Assembly: GCF_001050015.1 (NCBI RefSeq)
Contig: NZ_CVTB01000011.1
Location: 1-64,000 of the forward strand
Direction of reading: 5' to 3'
From: Mycolicibacterium malmesburyense
GTDB lineage: Bacteria; Actinomycetota; Actinomycetes; Mycobacteriales; Mycobacteriaceae
Length of the DNA stretch: 64,000 nt
Every line of letters starts with the position of its first letter. Position 1 is the first letter of the stretch. The notes beneath the pieces are model-generated. The model searched no databases, was not told the origin of the DNA, and was given only the letters and a program-made list of their open reading frames with translations. This document shows, one piece after another, positions 36,495 to 43,832 of this stretch. A program made the translations under genes and the position numbers.

Positions 36495-37040
36495 GTGAAC
36501 GAACCGCTGCGCGACGCACTCGCACTCGAGGACACCTCGACGCGGCACCGGATCCTCGTCGCGACCTCGGAGGTGCTGGCCCGAAGCGGCCAGACCAAGC
36601 TCAGCCTCTCGGAGGTCGCGCTGCAGGCCGGCGTGTCCCGGCCGACGCTGTATCGCTGGTTCGCCTCCAAGGGTGAACTGCTCGACGCGTTCGGCGTCTA
36701 CGAGCGGGACCTGTTCGACAACGGCATCAGCGAGGCGACCGCCGGACTCCGCGGCGCCGAGAAGCTCGACGCCGCGCTGCGGTTCATCGTCGACTACCAG
36801 CACTCGTACTCCGGGGTGCGGCTTGTCGACATCGAACCAGAGGTCGTCATCTCCCAGCTGACGAAGATCATCCCGGTCATGCGGGCACGCCTGCAGAAGC
36901 TGCTGAGCGGCCCGAACGCAGCGGTCAAGGCCGCCACCGCAATTCGGGTCGCCATCTCGCACTACATCGTCCGCAGCGACGATGACGACCAGTTCCTCGC
37001 GCAGCTGCGGCACGCCACCGGCATCAAGCCACAGGGCTAG
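36495..37040 (+). CDS. TetR family transcriptional regulator B
   Basis: This 181-residue TetR is a paralogue of the regulator at 33648. The two share TKLSLSEVA, QAGVSRPTLYRWFASK (QAQ in the other), LDAALR, IVDYQ and the tail VAISHYIVRSDDDDQFLAQL. The start is GTG 36495, 21 bases after the kinase-like gene, in the same orientation. The ligand domain differs enough to suggest different effectors acting on the same operator. It is followed by copy 7 and the aldehyde dehydrogenase. Confidence 0.92.
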   Translation: MNEPLRDALALEDTSTRHRILVATSEVLARSGQTKLSLSEVALQAGVSRPTLYRWFASKGELLDAFGVYERDLFDNGISEATAGLRGAEKLDAALRFIVDYQHSYSGVRLVDIEPEVVISQLTKIIPVMRARLQKLLSGPNAAVKAATAIRVAISHYIVRSDDDDQFLAQLRHATGIKPQG

Positions 37041-37063
37041 TTCATTCGGCTCCGCCGAAGGGC

Positions 37064-37089
37064 TGACACTTGCGCAAAAATTTGTAAAG
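37064..37089 (+). promoter_or_regulatory. 26-bp element, copy 7
   Basis: TGACACTT, nine bases, TTTGTAAAG: full consensus. It lies between TetR B and the aldehyde dehydrogenase. The ATG is at 37098, eight bases after the final G. TGACA to TAAAGC spacing is 16 bases, and the ATG is seven bases after TAAAGC, so the transcript is probably leaderless. Confidence 0.75.
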
Positions 37090-37097
37090 CTGTCCGC

Positions 37098-38594
37098 ATG
37101 ACTCAGGTTGAGACCGATACCGGCGTGCTGGCCGGCGACGAACGGATGTTGATCGACGGCGAGCTGCAGACCACGGCCAGCGGCGCGACGTTCGACGTGA
37201 TCCACCCGGCCAGTGAGGAGGTCGCCGGCCGGGCCACCGACGCGACGGTCGAAGACATGGCACGGGCCGTCGGCGCGGCGCGGCGGGCCTTCGACGAGAC
37301 CGACTGGTCGCGCGATCTGGACTTCCGCTACCACTGCCTGACCCAGCTGCACGAGGCCTTCGAACGCAACAAGGAGCGGCTGCGCCGGATCCTGATCACC
37401 GAGGTCGGCTGCCCGGTGTCGGTGAGCGGAAGCCAGATCGAGAGCCCGATCGACGAGGTCAAGCACTGGGCCGAGCACGGCCGCAACTTCGAGTACCTGG
37501 TCGACAACGGCGTGCACGAGACACCGCTCGGTCCGGCCCGCCGCAAGATCCACTACGAGCCCGTCGGCGTGGTCGGGGCCATCACCCCGTGGAACGTGCC
37601 GTTCTACCTCAACGTCGCCGAGACCGTGCCCGCGCTGATGGCAGGCAACACCGTCGTCCTCAAACCCGCGCAGCTGACGCCGTGGTCGGGCAGCGAGTAC
37701 GGGCGCATCGTCGCCGAGGAGACCGACATCCCCGCCGGGGTGTTCAACGTGGTGGTGTCCAACGCCAACGAGGTGGGTGCGGCGCTGTCCGCCGATCCGC
37801 GGGTGGACATGATCACGTTCACCGGGTCGACGGCCACCGGGCGGGCGATCCTGGCCGCCGGTGCGCCGACGGTGAAGAAGACGCTGCTGGAGCTGGGCGG
37901 CAAGTCGGCCCATATCGTCTTGGACGACGCCGATTTCAACTCGGCGTTGTCGATGGCGGCGATGATGGCGTGCGTGATGAGCGGGCAGTCCTGCATCCTC
38001 CCGAGCCGGATTCTGTTGCCGCGCAGCCGCTACGACGAGGGCATCGAGATCCTCAAGACGATGATGGAGGGTTTCCCGGTCGGCGATCCGTGGACGCCGG
38101 GCAACATGCAGGGTCCGCAGATCAGCGAGACCCAGCGCCAGAAGGTGCTCGGCCTGATCAAGAGCGGCGTCGACTCGGGGGCGCGGTTGGTCACCGGCGG
38201 CGGCATTCCGGAGAACCTGCCGAAGGGGTACTACACGCAGCCGACGCTGTTGGCCGATGTCGACCCGAATTCCCAGGTGGCGCAGGAGGAGATCTTCGGC
38301 CCGGTGCTGACCGTCACCCCGTACGACACCGACGACGAAGCGGTCGCGATCGCCAACAACACGATCTACGGGTTGTCCGGCGAGGTGTCCAGCGGTGATG
38401 TGGAGCGTGCGTTCGCGGTGGCCTGCCGGATGCGCACCGGCAATGTGACGATCAACGGCAAGAGCCACTTCGGAATCAACAGCCCGTTCGGCGGCACCAA
38501 GCAGAGCGGGCTGGGCTATCGCAACGGCGAAGAGGGTTACAAGGAGTACCTCGAGGCCAAGACGATCGGCATGCCGGACACGGTCGAACCGTGA
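37098..38594 (+). CDS. Aldehyde dehydrogenase
   Basis: The product is a 498-residue NAD(P)-dependent aldehyde dehydrogenase. Catalytic Cys 299 lies in MSGQSCILPSR and general-base Glu 265 in LLELGGKSAHI. The N-anchor PWNVPFYLN and the cofactor loop FTGSTATGR are present. It would oxidise an aldehyde formed in the pathway to an acid for CoA activation. Its TGA overlaps the GTG of the NTF2-like gene, forming a two-gene unit. Confidence 0.95.
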   Translation: MTQVETDTGVLAGDERMLIDGELQTTASGATFDVIHPASEEVAGRATDATVEDMARAVGAARRAFDETDWSRDLDFRYHCLTQLHEAFERNKERLRRILITEVGCPVSVSGSQIESPIDEVKHWAEHGRNFEYLVDNGVHETPLGPARRKIHYEPVGVVGAITPWNVPFYLNVAETVPALMAGNTVVLKPAQLTPWSGSEYGRIVAEETDIPAGVFNVVVSNANEVGAALSADPRVDMITFTGSTATGRAILAAGAPTVKKTLLELGGKSAHIVLDDADFNSALSMAAMMACVMSGQSCILPSRILLPRSRYDEGIEILKTMMEGFPVGDPWTPGNMQGPQISETQRQKVLGLIKSGVDSGARLVTGGGIPENLPKGYYTQPTLLADVDPNSQVAQEEIFGPVLTVTPYDTDDEAVAIANNTIYGLSGEVSSGDVERAFAVACRMRTGNVTINGKSHFGINSPFGGTKQSGLGYRNGEEGYKEYLEAKTIGMPDTVEP

Positions 38595-39028
38595 ATCAGG
38601 CTCTGATGGACGACCGGCGGGTCCGCGACGAACTCGAGATCGCCGCACTGCTGCACCGTTACGCCCGCGCGGTCGACACCAAGGACTGGGAGCTGTACCG
38701 CTCGGTGTTCACCGACGACGCGCACATCGACTACTCGTCGGCGGGCGCGGTCGTCGGCGGCCGCGACGAGGTGGTCGACTGGTTCGCCGCGAACTTCGGC
38801 GTCATCGCGTGGAGCATGCACCACATCACGAACGTCGAAGCCGACGTCAACGGCGACACGGCTCGGGTGCGGGCGATGTTCTACAACCCGATGCAACTGC
38901 CGGGCATGAGCGAGCCCAGCTTCTGCGGTGGGTACTACCACCACGAACTCGTGCGCACCGCCGACGGGTGGCGCAGCCGCCGCCTGGTCGAGGAGAACGT
39001 CTGGTTCACCAACAAGCCGGGAGGGTGA
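38591..39028 (+). CDS. NTF2-like (SnoaL_4 type) protein
   Basis: The 145-residue protein begins with the typical helix pair RDELEIAALLHRYARAVDTK and DWELYRSVFTDDAHIDYSS, followed by GRDEVVDWF and strands with MHHITNVEADVNGDTARVR. SnoaL-type proteins include steroid isomerases and dehydratases, but the catalytic residues cannot be assigned. It starts with GTG 38591 inside the ALDH stop, so the two are coupled. Confidence 0.85.
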   Translation: MNQALMDDRRVRDELEIAALLHRYARAVDTKDWELYRSVFTDDAHIDYSSAGAVVGGRDEVVDWFAANFGVIAWSMHHITNVEADVNGDTARVRAMFYNPMQLPGMSEPSFCGGYYHHELVRTADGWRSRRLVEENVWFTNKPGG

Positions 39029-39035
39029 CGCCGAC

Positions 39036-39084
39036 ACCGACGCGTTGGCGGATCCGCCGGCGCGTAACCCGCCAAAACGTCGGT
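39036..39084. terminator. Hairpin between convergent genes
   Basis: The arms 39036-39051 and 39069-39084 pair at 14 of 16 positions with a 17-base loop. The hairpin lies between the SnoaL-type gene stop (39028) and the TetR stop (39098) on the other strand. Confidence 0.55.
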
Positions 39085-39097
39085 CTGGACGCTTAAC

Positions 39098-39697
39098 TCA
39101 GCCCTGCGCTGCGATGCTCGCGACAATCAGCTGAAGATACGGATGGTAGAGGTCTGCCCCACCGAGATGGCTGCCGAGCGTCACGCCGTCATTGACCGCA
39201 AGGATCAACTCGGCCAGCGTGTCGGCGGGAATCGTGAGTGTTGCGCCCAGCCGGGCGACGTTCTTGCTGATGAAATCGGCCAGCGATCGAACCGTCTCGC
39301 GCCGTTGCGCGTCCAGTCGTTCCCGTGCCTCCGGATTCCGCAACAGATAGAGCGTGAGTTCGTAATTCAGGGCGGCCCGATTCGGGTCGCTGCCCACTTC
39401 GCGCCAGCGCTCGGCGAGTTCGTCGACGCTGAGCTCGTCAACTCGCGCAAAGGACTGGATGACATCGTTGAAGCCATCGAGGAACCGCTCCCGCTGCCGG
39501 TCCACGACCGCAAGGAACAACTCCTCCTTGGCGCCGAAGTGTGAGTAGATCGCGCCGCGGGTGTAGCCGGCCACTTCGGCGATGTCTTCCAGCGCGGCGC
39601 CGGTCAGGCCCTTGCGCGCGAACACATCCTCGGCGGCGTCGAGCAGCAGGTTACGGGTGTGCTCGAGACGCCGCTCCCTCGTCCACCGCTCCGGCAT
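39098..39697 (-). CDS. TetR family transcriptional regulator C
   Basis: The 199-residue regulator has HTH segment LEDIAEVAGYTRGAIYSHFG (residues about 33-52) and a full C-terminal ligand domain. It is not closely related to TetR A or B. ATG 39697 has GGGAGGA seven bases upstream and is preferred over in-frame starts at 39718 and 39739. It lies beside the Rieske cluster and may control it through the palindrome at 40209. Confidence 0.9.
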   Translation of the reverse strand: MPERWTRERRLEHTRNLLLDAAEDVFARKGLTGAALEDIAEVAGYTRGAIYSHFGAKEELFLAVVDRQRERFLDGFNDVIQSFARVDELSVDELAERWREVGSDPNRAALNYELTLYLLRNPEARERLDAQRRETVRSLADFISKNVARLGATLTIPADTLAELILAVNDGVTLGSHLGGADLYHPYLQLIVASIAAQG

Positions 39698-39735
39698 GCG
39701 CCGATCCTCCCACAGCATCTCACGAGCTCGGATCG

Positions 39736-40158
39736 TCACCGCGCAGCGGCCGATGTCAGGGGGCTCACGCAGCTTCGGGTCGCCGACAGGCCTGATTGCG
39801 CACTCAGCCAGAAGGTTTCGATGTCCACCGTGCTCGGCGACAGATCGGCAGCGCGAAAGGCGCGTGCCCTGTAGGCCCGCGCCGCGACGCTGACGTGGTG
39901 GCGCACGCGGATGAACCGGTCGCTCGCCAGGACTCGCCCAGCGTCTGGCGTGAAGACCAGCGCATCGGTCGCGAGGTCGTCGTGCCCACCGATCTCATGT
40001 GCCGCTATTCCGAGAATCGCCAACGACCTGGCGTGGTCGAGCGACGGGACCCGGACCGTCATGGCCCAGCCGGCCATCGCACGGTCACAGAGCCAGCCGC
40101 CTGCGACGCTGGTCAGCTCGGTGGAATCCGTTGCGCTGATGTGGAGCACACATTCCAC
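39736..40158 (-). CDS. Unknown protein, shorter paralogue of 16118-16672
   Basis: The 140-residue protein shares GGWLCDRAMAGWAMTVRV and SVAARAYRARAFRAADL with the protein at 16118, in the same order and spacing relative to the ends. The central segment is shorter. GTG 40156-40158 is supported by AGGAAGGA seven bases upstream. It precedes TetR C on the same strand and is divergent from the Rieske oxygenase. Function is unknown. Confidence 0.65.
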   Translation of the reverse strand: MECVLHISATDSTELTSVAGGWLCDRAMAGWAMTVRVPSLDHARSLAILGIAAHEIGGHDDLATDALVFTPDAGRVLASDRFIRVRHHVSVAARAYRARAFRAADLSPSTVDIETFWLSAQSGLSATRSCVSPLTSAAAR

Positions 40159-40208
40159 TGCAAGTTCCTTCCTGGTGGCGCCGCACAGGCTGTGAGCTAA
40201 GCCACTTT

Positions 40209-40224
40209 TATACATGGTTGTATA
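40209..40224. promoter_or_regulatory. AT-rich palindrome before the Rieske cluster
   Basis: TATACA, four bases, TGTATA is a perfect inverted repeat in an otherwise GC-rich genome, with further TATAT/ATGTATAT sequence to 40244. It lies between the divergent unknown gene (40158) and the Rieske oxygenase (40323). It is a candidate operator for TetR C. Confidence 0.5.
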
Positions 40225-40322
40225 TCACATACGGCGATGTATATGGTGACTGTCGTCACAGCACCTCTCGTGTGCATGTGCACTCACAGCCCGGTGAGCA
40301 TCCAGTGACCAGGAGGTTGGCA

Positions 40323-41687
40323 ATGACACAGGTGATTCGCTCCGGCGAGTGGCTCAGACCGGATTCGGGAATCGGCCTCGGACTGGACGACGTCAAGCCC
40401 GGGACGTTCAAGATGAGCATTTCGACGGACCGTTACACCTCCGGTCAGTACGCCGCGCTCGAACGCGAACGCATCTGGTCGCGGGTGTGGCAGGTCGCTG
40501 GGCGCGTCGACGACCTGCCCAAGGTCGGCGACTGGAAGCGGTATCAGATCCTCGACCAGTCCTACGTCATCGTCCGCGGTAAGGACGAGAAGCTGCGCGG
40601 CTTCGTCAACGCTTGCCGGCATCGCGGAAACATGCTGTGCATGACCAACACCGGTAATGCCAAGCGCGGCTTCCTGTGTCAGTACCACCTGTGGTCCTAC
40701 GATCTGGAAGGCAAGCTGCGCGGTGTGCTGCGGGAGAGCCTGGCCGGCCAGGTCGACAAGGACGACAACTCGCTGCTGGAGGTCTCGGTCGACACCTTCG
40801 GCGGGTTCATCTTCCTCAACCCGGACCCCAACGCGGAACCACTACGGGATTACCTGGGCGACGAGGTGATCGACCTGCTCGAGCCCTACCACCTCGACCA
40901 GATGACCACTGTCATGGACGTCCGTGAGGCCCTCGACTGCAACTGGAAGGTCGTCATGGACGCCTTCGAGGAGGGCTACCACATCAACGGAATTCACCCC
41001 CAGTTGCTCGCCGTCCTCAACATCGACCCGGCGACCACCCGCTATCAGTTCTTCGAGAACCACAGCGTGGCCGTGGCACCGTTCGAGGTCCAGGGCGCCG
41101 GTGCGCAGAAGCAGGTCGACGGCATCATGGCACTGCCCGAGACGTTCCCGGGAACCGCCGCGGTGATACCGCGGTTCACCGAACTGGTGGCGCCCTACCA
41201 GGGTGCGGACGGCGAGGTGGAATTCCCCGAGGGCGTCACGGCACGAGGTCTGCTGCAGCAGGCTACCCGCGACACCCTGACGGGCATGGGCCTCGACGTC
41301 AGCGGACTGACCGACGACCAGATGAGCGACAATCAGGGCTGGGTACTGTTCCCGAACTTCTTCATGACGGTCCGGGCCGGCGAGTGCCACATCATCATGG
41401 CGGTGCCCCATCCCGACGGCGACCCGAACCGCTGCATCTGGCACGTCAGCAGCTACATGTACCTGCCGGCCGAACACCGAGATGCCTTCCGCGCGGAGCT
41501 GATCGAGGTCGACGAGCCGGGCAGCTACAAGTATTTCGAGGCGCTGCACCAGGACTACGTGCAGATGCCCCGCCAGCAAAAGGGATTGCGCAACAACCGG
41601 CTCGATCACATGTCGCTGGTGAAAGAGGAAGTCGTCATCGGTCACTTCCACTCGGTCGTCGACCGGTACATGACAGCCACATCCTGA
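40323..41687 (+). CDS. Rieske non-heme iron oxygenase, alpha subunit
   Basis: This 454-residue ring-hydroxylating oxygenase has Rieske cluster ligands Cys98, His100, Cys119 and His122 (CRH and CQYH) and catalytic iron ligands in DAFEEGYHINGIHP (His 220 and His 225). The start at 40323 has AGGAGG seven bases upstream. It hydroxylates an aromatic or steroid-like substrate and needs an external reductase that is not encoded in the cluster. Two small proteins, an SDR and a CMD-like gene follow. Confidence 0.95.
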   Translation: MTQVIRSGEWLRPDSGIGLGLDDVKPGTFKMSISTDRYTSGQYAALERERIWSRVWQVAGRVDDLPKVGDWKRYQILDQSYVIVRGKDEKLRGFVNACRHRGNMLCMTNTGNAKRGFLCQYHLWSYDLEGKLRGVLRESLAGQVDKDDNSLLEVSVDTFGGFIFLNPDPNAEPLRDYLGDEVIDLLEPYHLDQMTTVMDVREALDCNWKVVMDAFEEGYHINGIHPQLLAVLNIDPATTRYQFFENHSVAVAPFEVQGAGAQKQVDGIMALPETFPGTAAVIPRFTELVAPYQGADGEVEFPEGVTARGLLQQATRDTLTGMGLDVSGLTDDQMSDNQGWVLFPNFFMTVRAGECHIIMAVPHPDGDPNRCIWHVSSYMYLPAEHRDAFRAELIEVDEPGSYKYFEALHQDYVQMPRQQKGLRNNRLDHMSLVKEEVVIGHFHSVVDRYMTATS

Positions 41688-41715
41688 CAAACATCACCGA
41701 ATCCGAAAGGACGCA

Positions 41716-42018
41716 ATGACCTCCGAAGAGCGCATCGTCCGGCATACCCGGATGGCCGAGGCCTATCGCGATGCATACCTGCGTCAGGGCGTGAAGGACG
41801 GCGAGGCATTCGCCGACACATGGAAGTTCGCCGACGACGGGGTGTATGTGTCGCCGTACTTCACCGAGTGCGAGATCACTCGCTGGGAGACTCACGTCAA
41901 CGACGAGTACAACGCATTCCTCGACGTCGCGATCGGCGTGCACGGACCCTTTCACGGCACCGGTGAGTACCTCGAGGCGTTGGAGCGCCGCCTGGCCGAA
42001 TCGGAGGTGCCGGCATGA
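41716..42018 (+). CDS. Small unknown protein of the Rieske cluster
   Basis: The 100-residue protein is charged and aromatic-rich (VRHTRMAEAYRDAYLRQGVK, FADTWKFADDGVYVSPYF). No family is recognised. Its layout suggests half of an NTF2-like fold. It lies 28 bp after the oxygenase gene, and its stop overlaps the next start (ATGA), so it is produced together with its neighbours. Confidence 0.6.
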   Translation: MTSEERIVRHTRMAEAYRDAYLRQGVKDGEAFADTWKFADDGVYVSPYFTECEITRWETHVNDEYNAFLDVAIGVHGPFHGTGEYLEALERRLAESEVPA

Positions 42019-42467
42019 CGACGGTGGACGAGGTCTTCGCGACGGCCGTCGGGCGGTCGCGAATCGTGTTGGAGTACAGCCGGATCACCAAGCGTCTCGT
42101 GGAGGCCGCCAAGGACCCCGACTTCACGTCCGCGGATTGGGCGCCGCTCGCGGAGTTGCTCGACATCGAGAACTTCGTGCGGGTGGGGCCGTTCAAAGAG
42201 GTGATGGACTGGGCGAGCTACGCGGAGTTCCTGACCAACTGGGCGAAGTCGTCGGAGTGGGACTGCACGTTTCAGCGCCTGACCGAGACTCCTGACGTGG
42301 TGTTCCTCGAACTCGAGGAACGCAGCCGCATGGGTGACTTCAGCAGCGTGGTCAACACCGTGTCGGTATATGAGTTCAACGCCGACAACAAGGTCCGGCG
42401 TATTGCCGTCTACCTGCAGATGGAACTGCCCAACACCGGCTCGGTGCCGAGTTTCGACGGCGCATAG
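42015..42467 (+). CDS. NTF2-like protein, possible partner of the Rieske oxygenase
   Basis: The 150-residue protein shows a helical start and the beta-rich end expected for an NTF2-like fold (WDCTFQRLTETPDVVFLELE, VVNTVSVYEFNADNKVRRIA). Rieske oxygenase beta subunits share this fold, but it is shorter than a usual beta subunit, so it may instead be a SnoaL-type enzyme. It overlaps the previous gene by four bases and precedes the SDR by seven. Confidence 0.65.
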   Translation: MTTVDEVFATAVGRSRIVLEYSRITKRLVEAAKDPDFTSADWAPLAELLDIENFVRVGPFKEVMDWASYAEFLTNWAKSSEWDCTFQRLTETPDVVFLELEERSRMGDFSSVVNTVSVYEFNADNKVRRIAVYLQMELPNTGSVPSFDGA

Positions 42468-42474
42468 GAATCGC

Positions 42475-43230
42475 ATGCCTTTCCAAGACACCACCGCCGT
42501 GGTGACCGGCGGTGCCGCCGGACTGGGGCTGGCCATCACCGAGGCGCTCGTCGTCCGTGGCGCCAAAGTAGCGATCTTCGACGTCGCCGCCGAGCAGATC
42601 GAAGCACAGGTCGACCGATTGCGTGACGAAGGCGCGAAGGTCGCGGGCTACGTGGTGGACGTGTCCAACCGCGCTGCGGTGGAAAGCGCGGTCGCGCAGG
42701 TGCGGGCGGATCTGGGTCCGGTGCTGATTCTGGTGAACAACGCCGGCATCGAGCAATTCGGTAAGTTCGCCGAGATCACCGACGAGCAATGGGACCGCGT
42801 CATGGCGGTCAACCTTCGCGGGCCGTTCATCTGCACGCAGGTGGTGCTTCCCGACATGCTCGAAGCCCAATGGGGCCGCATCGTCAACATCTCGTCATCG
42901 AGCGCCCAGGGCGGACAGTCGCGGATGGCGGCCTACGTCAGTTCCAAGTCCGGCGTGATCGGGTTCACCAAAAGCCTTGCGCTGGAACTCGGACCAAAAG
43001 GCATCACGGTCAACACGATCCCACCGGGCATGGTGGTCACGCCGATGCTCGAGAAGGCGATCGAGGAGGGGCGTTTCACCGCGTCACTGGAGCACTTCGC
43101 CAAGATCACCCCGGTGCGGCGGGCCGGGCGGCCAGAAGACATCGCCAATGCCGCGATCTTTCTGTGCCAGGACGAATCCGACTACATCACCGGTCAGGTG
43201 ATCCCCGTGAACGGAGGGCGCCGTACGTGA
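42475..43230 (+). CDS. Short-chain dehydrogenase/reductase
   Basis: This is a 251-residue classical SDR: TGGAAGLG cofactor loop, NNAG, Ser in NISSSSAQG, YVSSK catalytic pair, PG after strand 6 and a VNGGRRT end. The acidic residue after strand 2 (IFDVAAEQ) suggests NAD. It is probably the diol or alcohol dehydrogenase acting after the oxygenase. TGATG links it to the next gene. Confidence 0.92.
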   Translation: MPFQDTTAVVTGGAAGLGLAITEALVVRGAKVAIFDVAAEQIEAQVDRLRDEGAKVAGYVVDVSNRAAVESAVAQVRADLGPVLILVNNAGIEQFGKFAEITDEQWDRVMAVNLRGPFICTQVVLPDMLEAQWGRIVNISSSSAQGGQSRMAAYVSSKSGVIGFTKSLALELGPKGITVNTIPPGMVVTPMLEKAIEEGRFTASLEHFAKITPVRRAGRPEDIANAAIFLCQDESDYITGQVIPVNGGRRT

Positions 43231-43831
43231 TGCACAGTCACAGCACCCGGCCGCTACTTGCCCCACTGACCGCCGACGAGTGGGGAGACGACGAGTACGG
43301 CGCGTTCGGTGCGCTGCTGGGCCTGCCGGGAGACAAGGTGCCCCGCGCCGGTTCGGGCCATGCCGCCGACCCCCTCAACTTCGACATCATCGGCCTGCTC
43401 GCCCGACACCCGAAAATGGCGCGTCGATTCCTGGCCTTCAACGGCTGGCTGTACAGCGCGGTGAATTGCCATTGCGGTCAAGGGAATTGGCGGTCCTACG
43501 GGTCGCGCTGGCCCGCAGGTCCGCGTTCTTCTGGGCCGAGCACACGAAGGTCGCCACCGAAGGTGGAATACCTTCGGACGATATCGACCGCCTCGCCAAA
43601 GGTAACGACGCGTTCACCGGCGTCGACCGGTTGGTGCTCGACGCCACCGACGAACTGCTGGCCGACGGTCGCGCCGACGCCTCGACGTGGTTACGCCTCG
43701 TCGACGAGTTGGGCACCCACCAGGCGATGGAACTCGTATTCGTCGTCGGCACCTATGCGATGTTGGCGATGGCGTTCCAGACGTGGAGATTGCTGCCACC
43801 ATCCGGCAGCCCGGAGCTGCCCGACGACTGA
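43230..43831 (+). pseudogene. Carboxymuconolactone-decarboxylase-like gene with a frameshift
   Basis: From ATG 43230 the frame reads a normal CMD N-terminus (LTADEWGDDEYGAFGALLGL, ARHPKMARRFLAFNGWLYSA) and then loses similarity. Another frame picks up near 43460 with GELPLRSRELAVLRVALARR, then SAFFWAEHTKVATEGG, and continues to the stop at 43831. A one-base indel between about 43452 and 43466 separates the halves. The combined product would be about 200 aa, normal for AhpD/CMD-like proteins. It is either a pseudogene or a sequencing error. Confidence 0.8.
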
Positions 43832-43832
43832 C

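Noticed and set aside
36267..38648. A long minus-strand open frame of about 790 codons
   Set aside because: It is antisense to TetR B and the aldehyde dehydrogenase, both of which have full family motifs. The antisense translation shows no domain.
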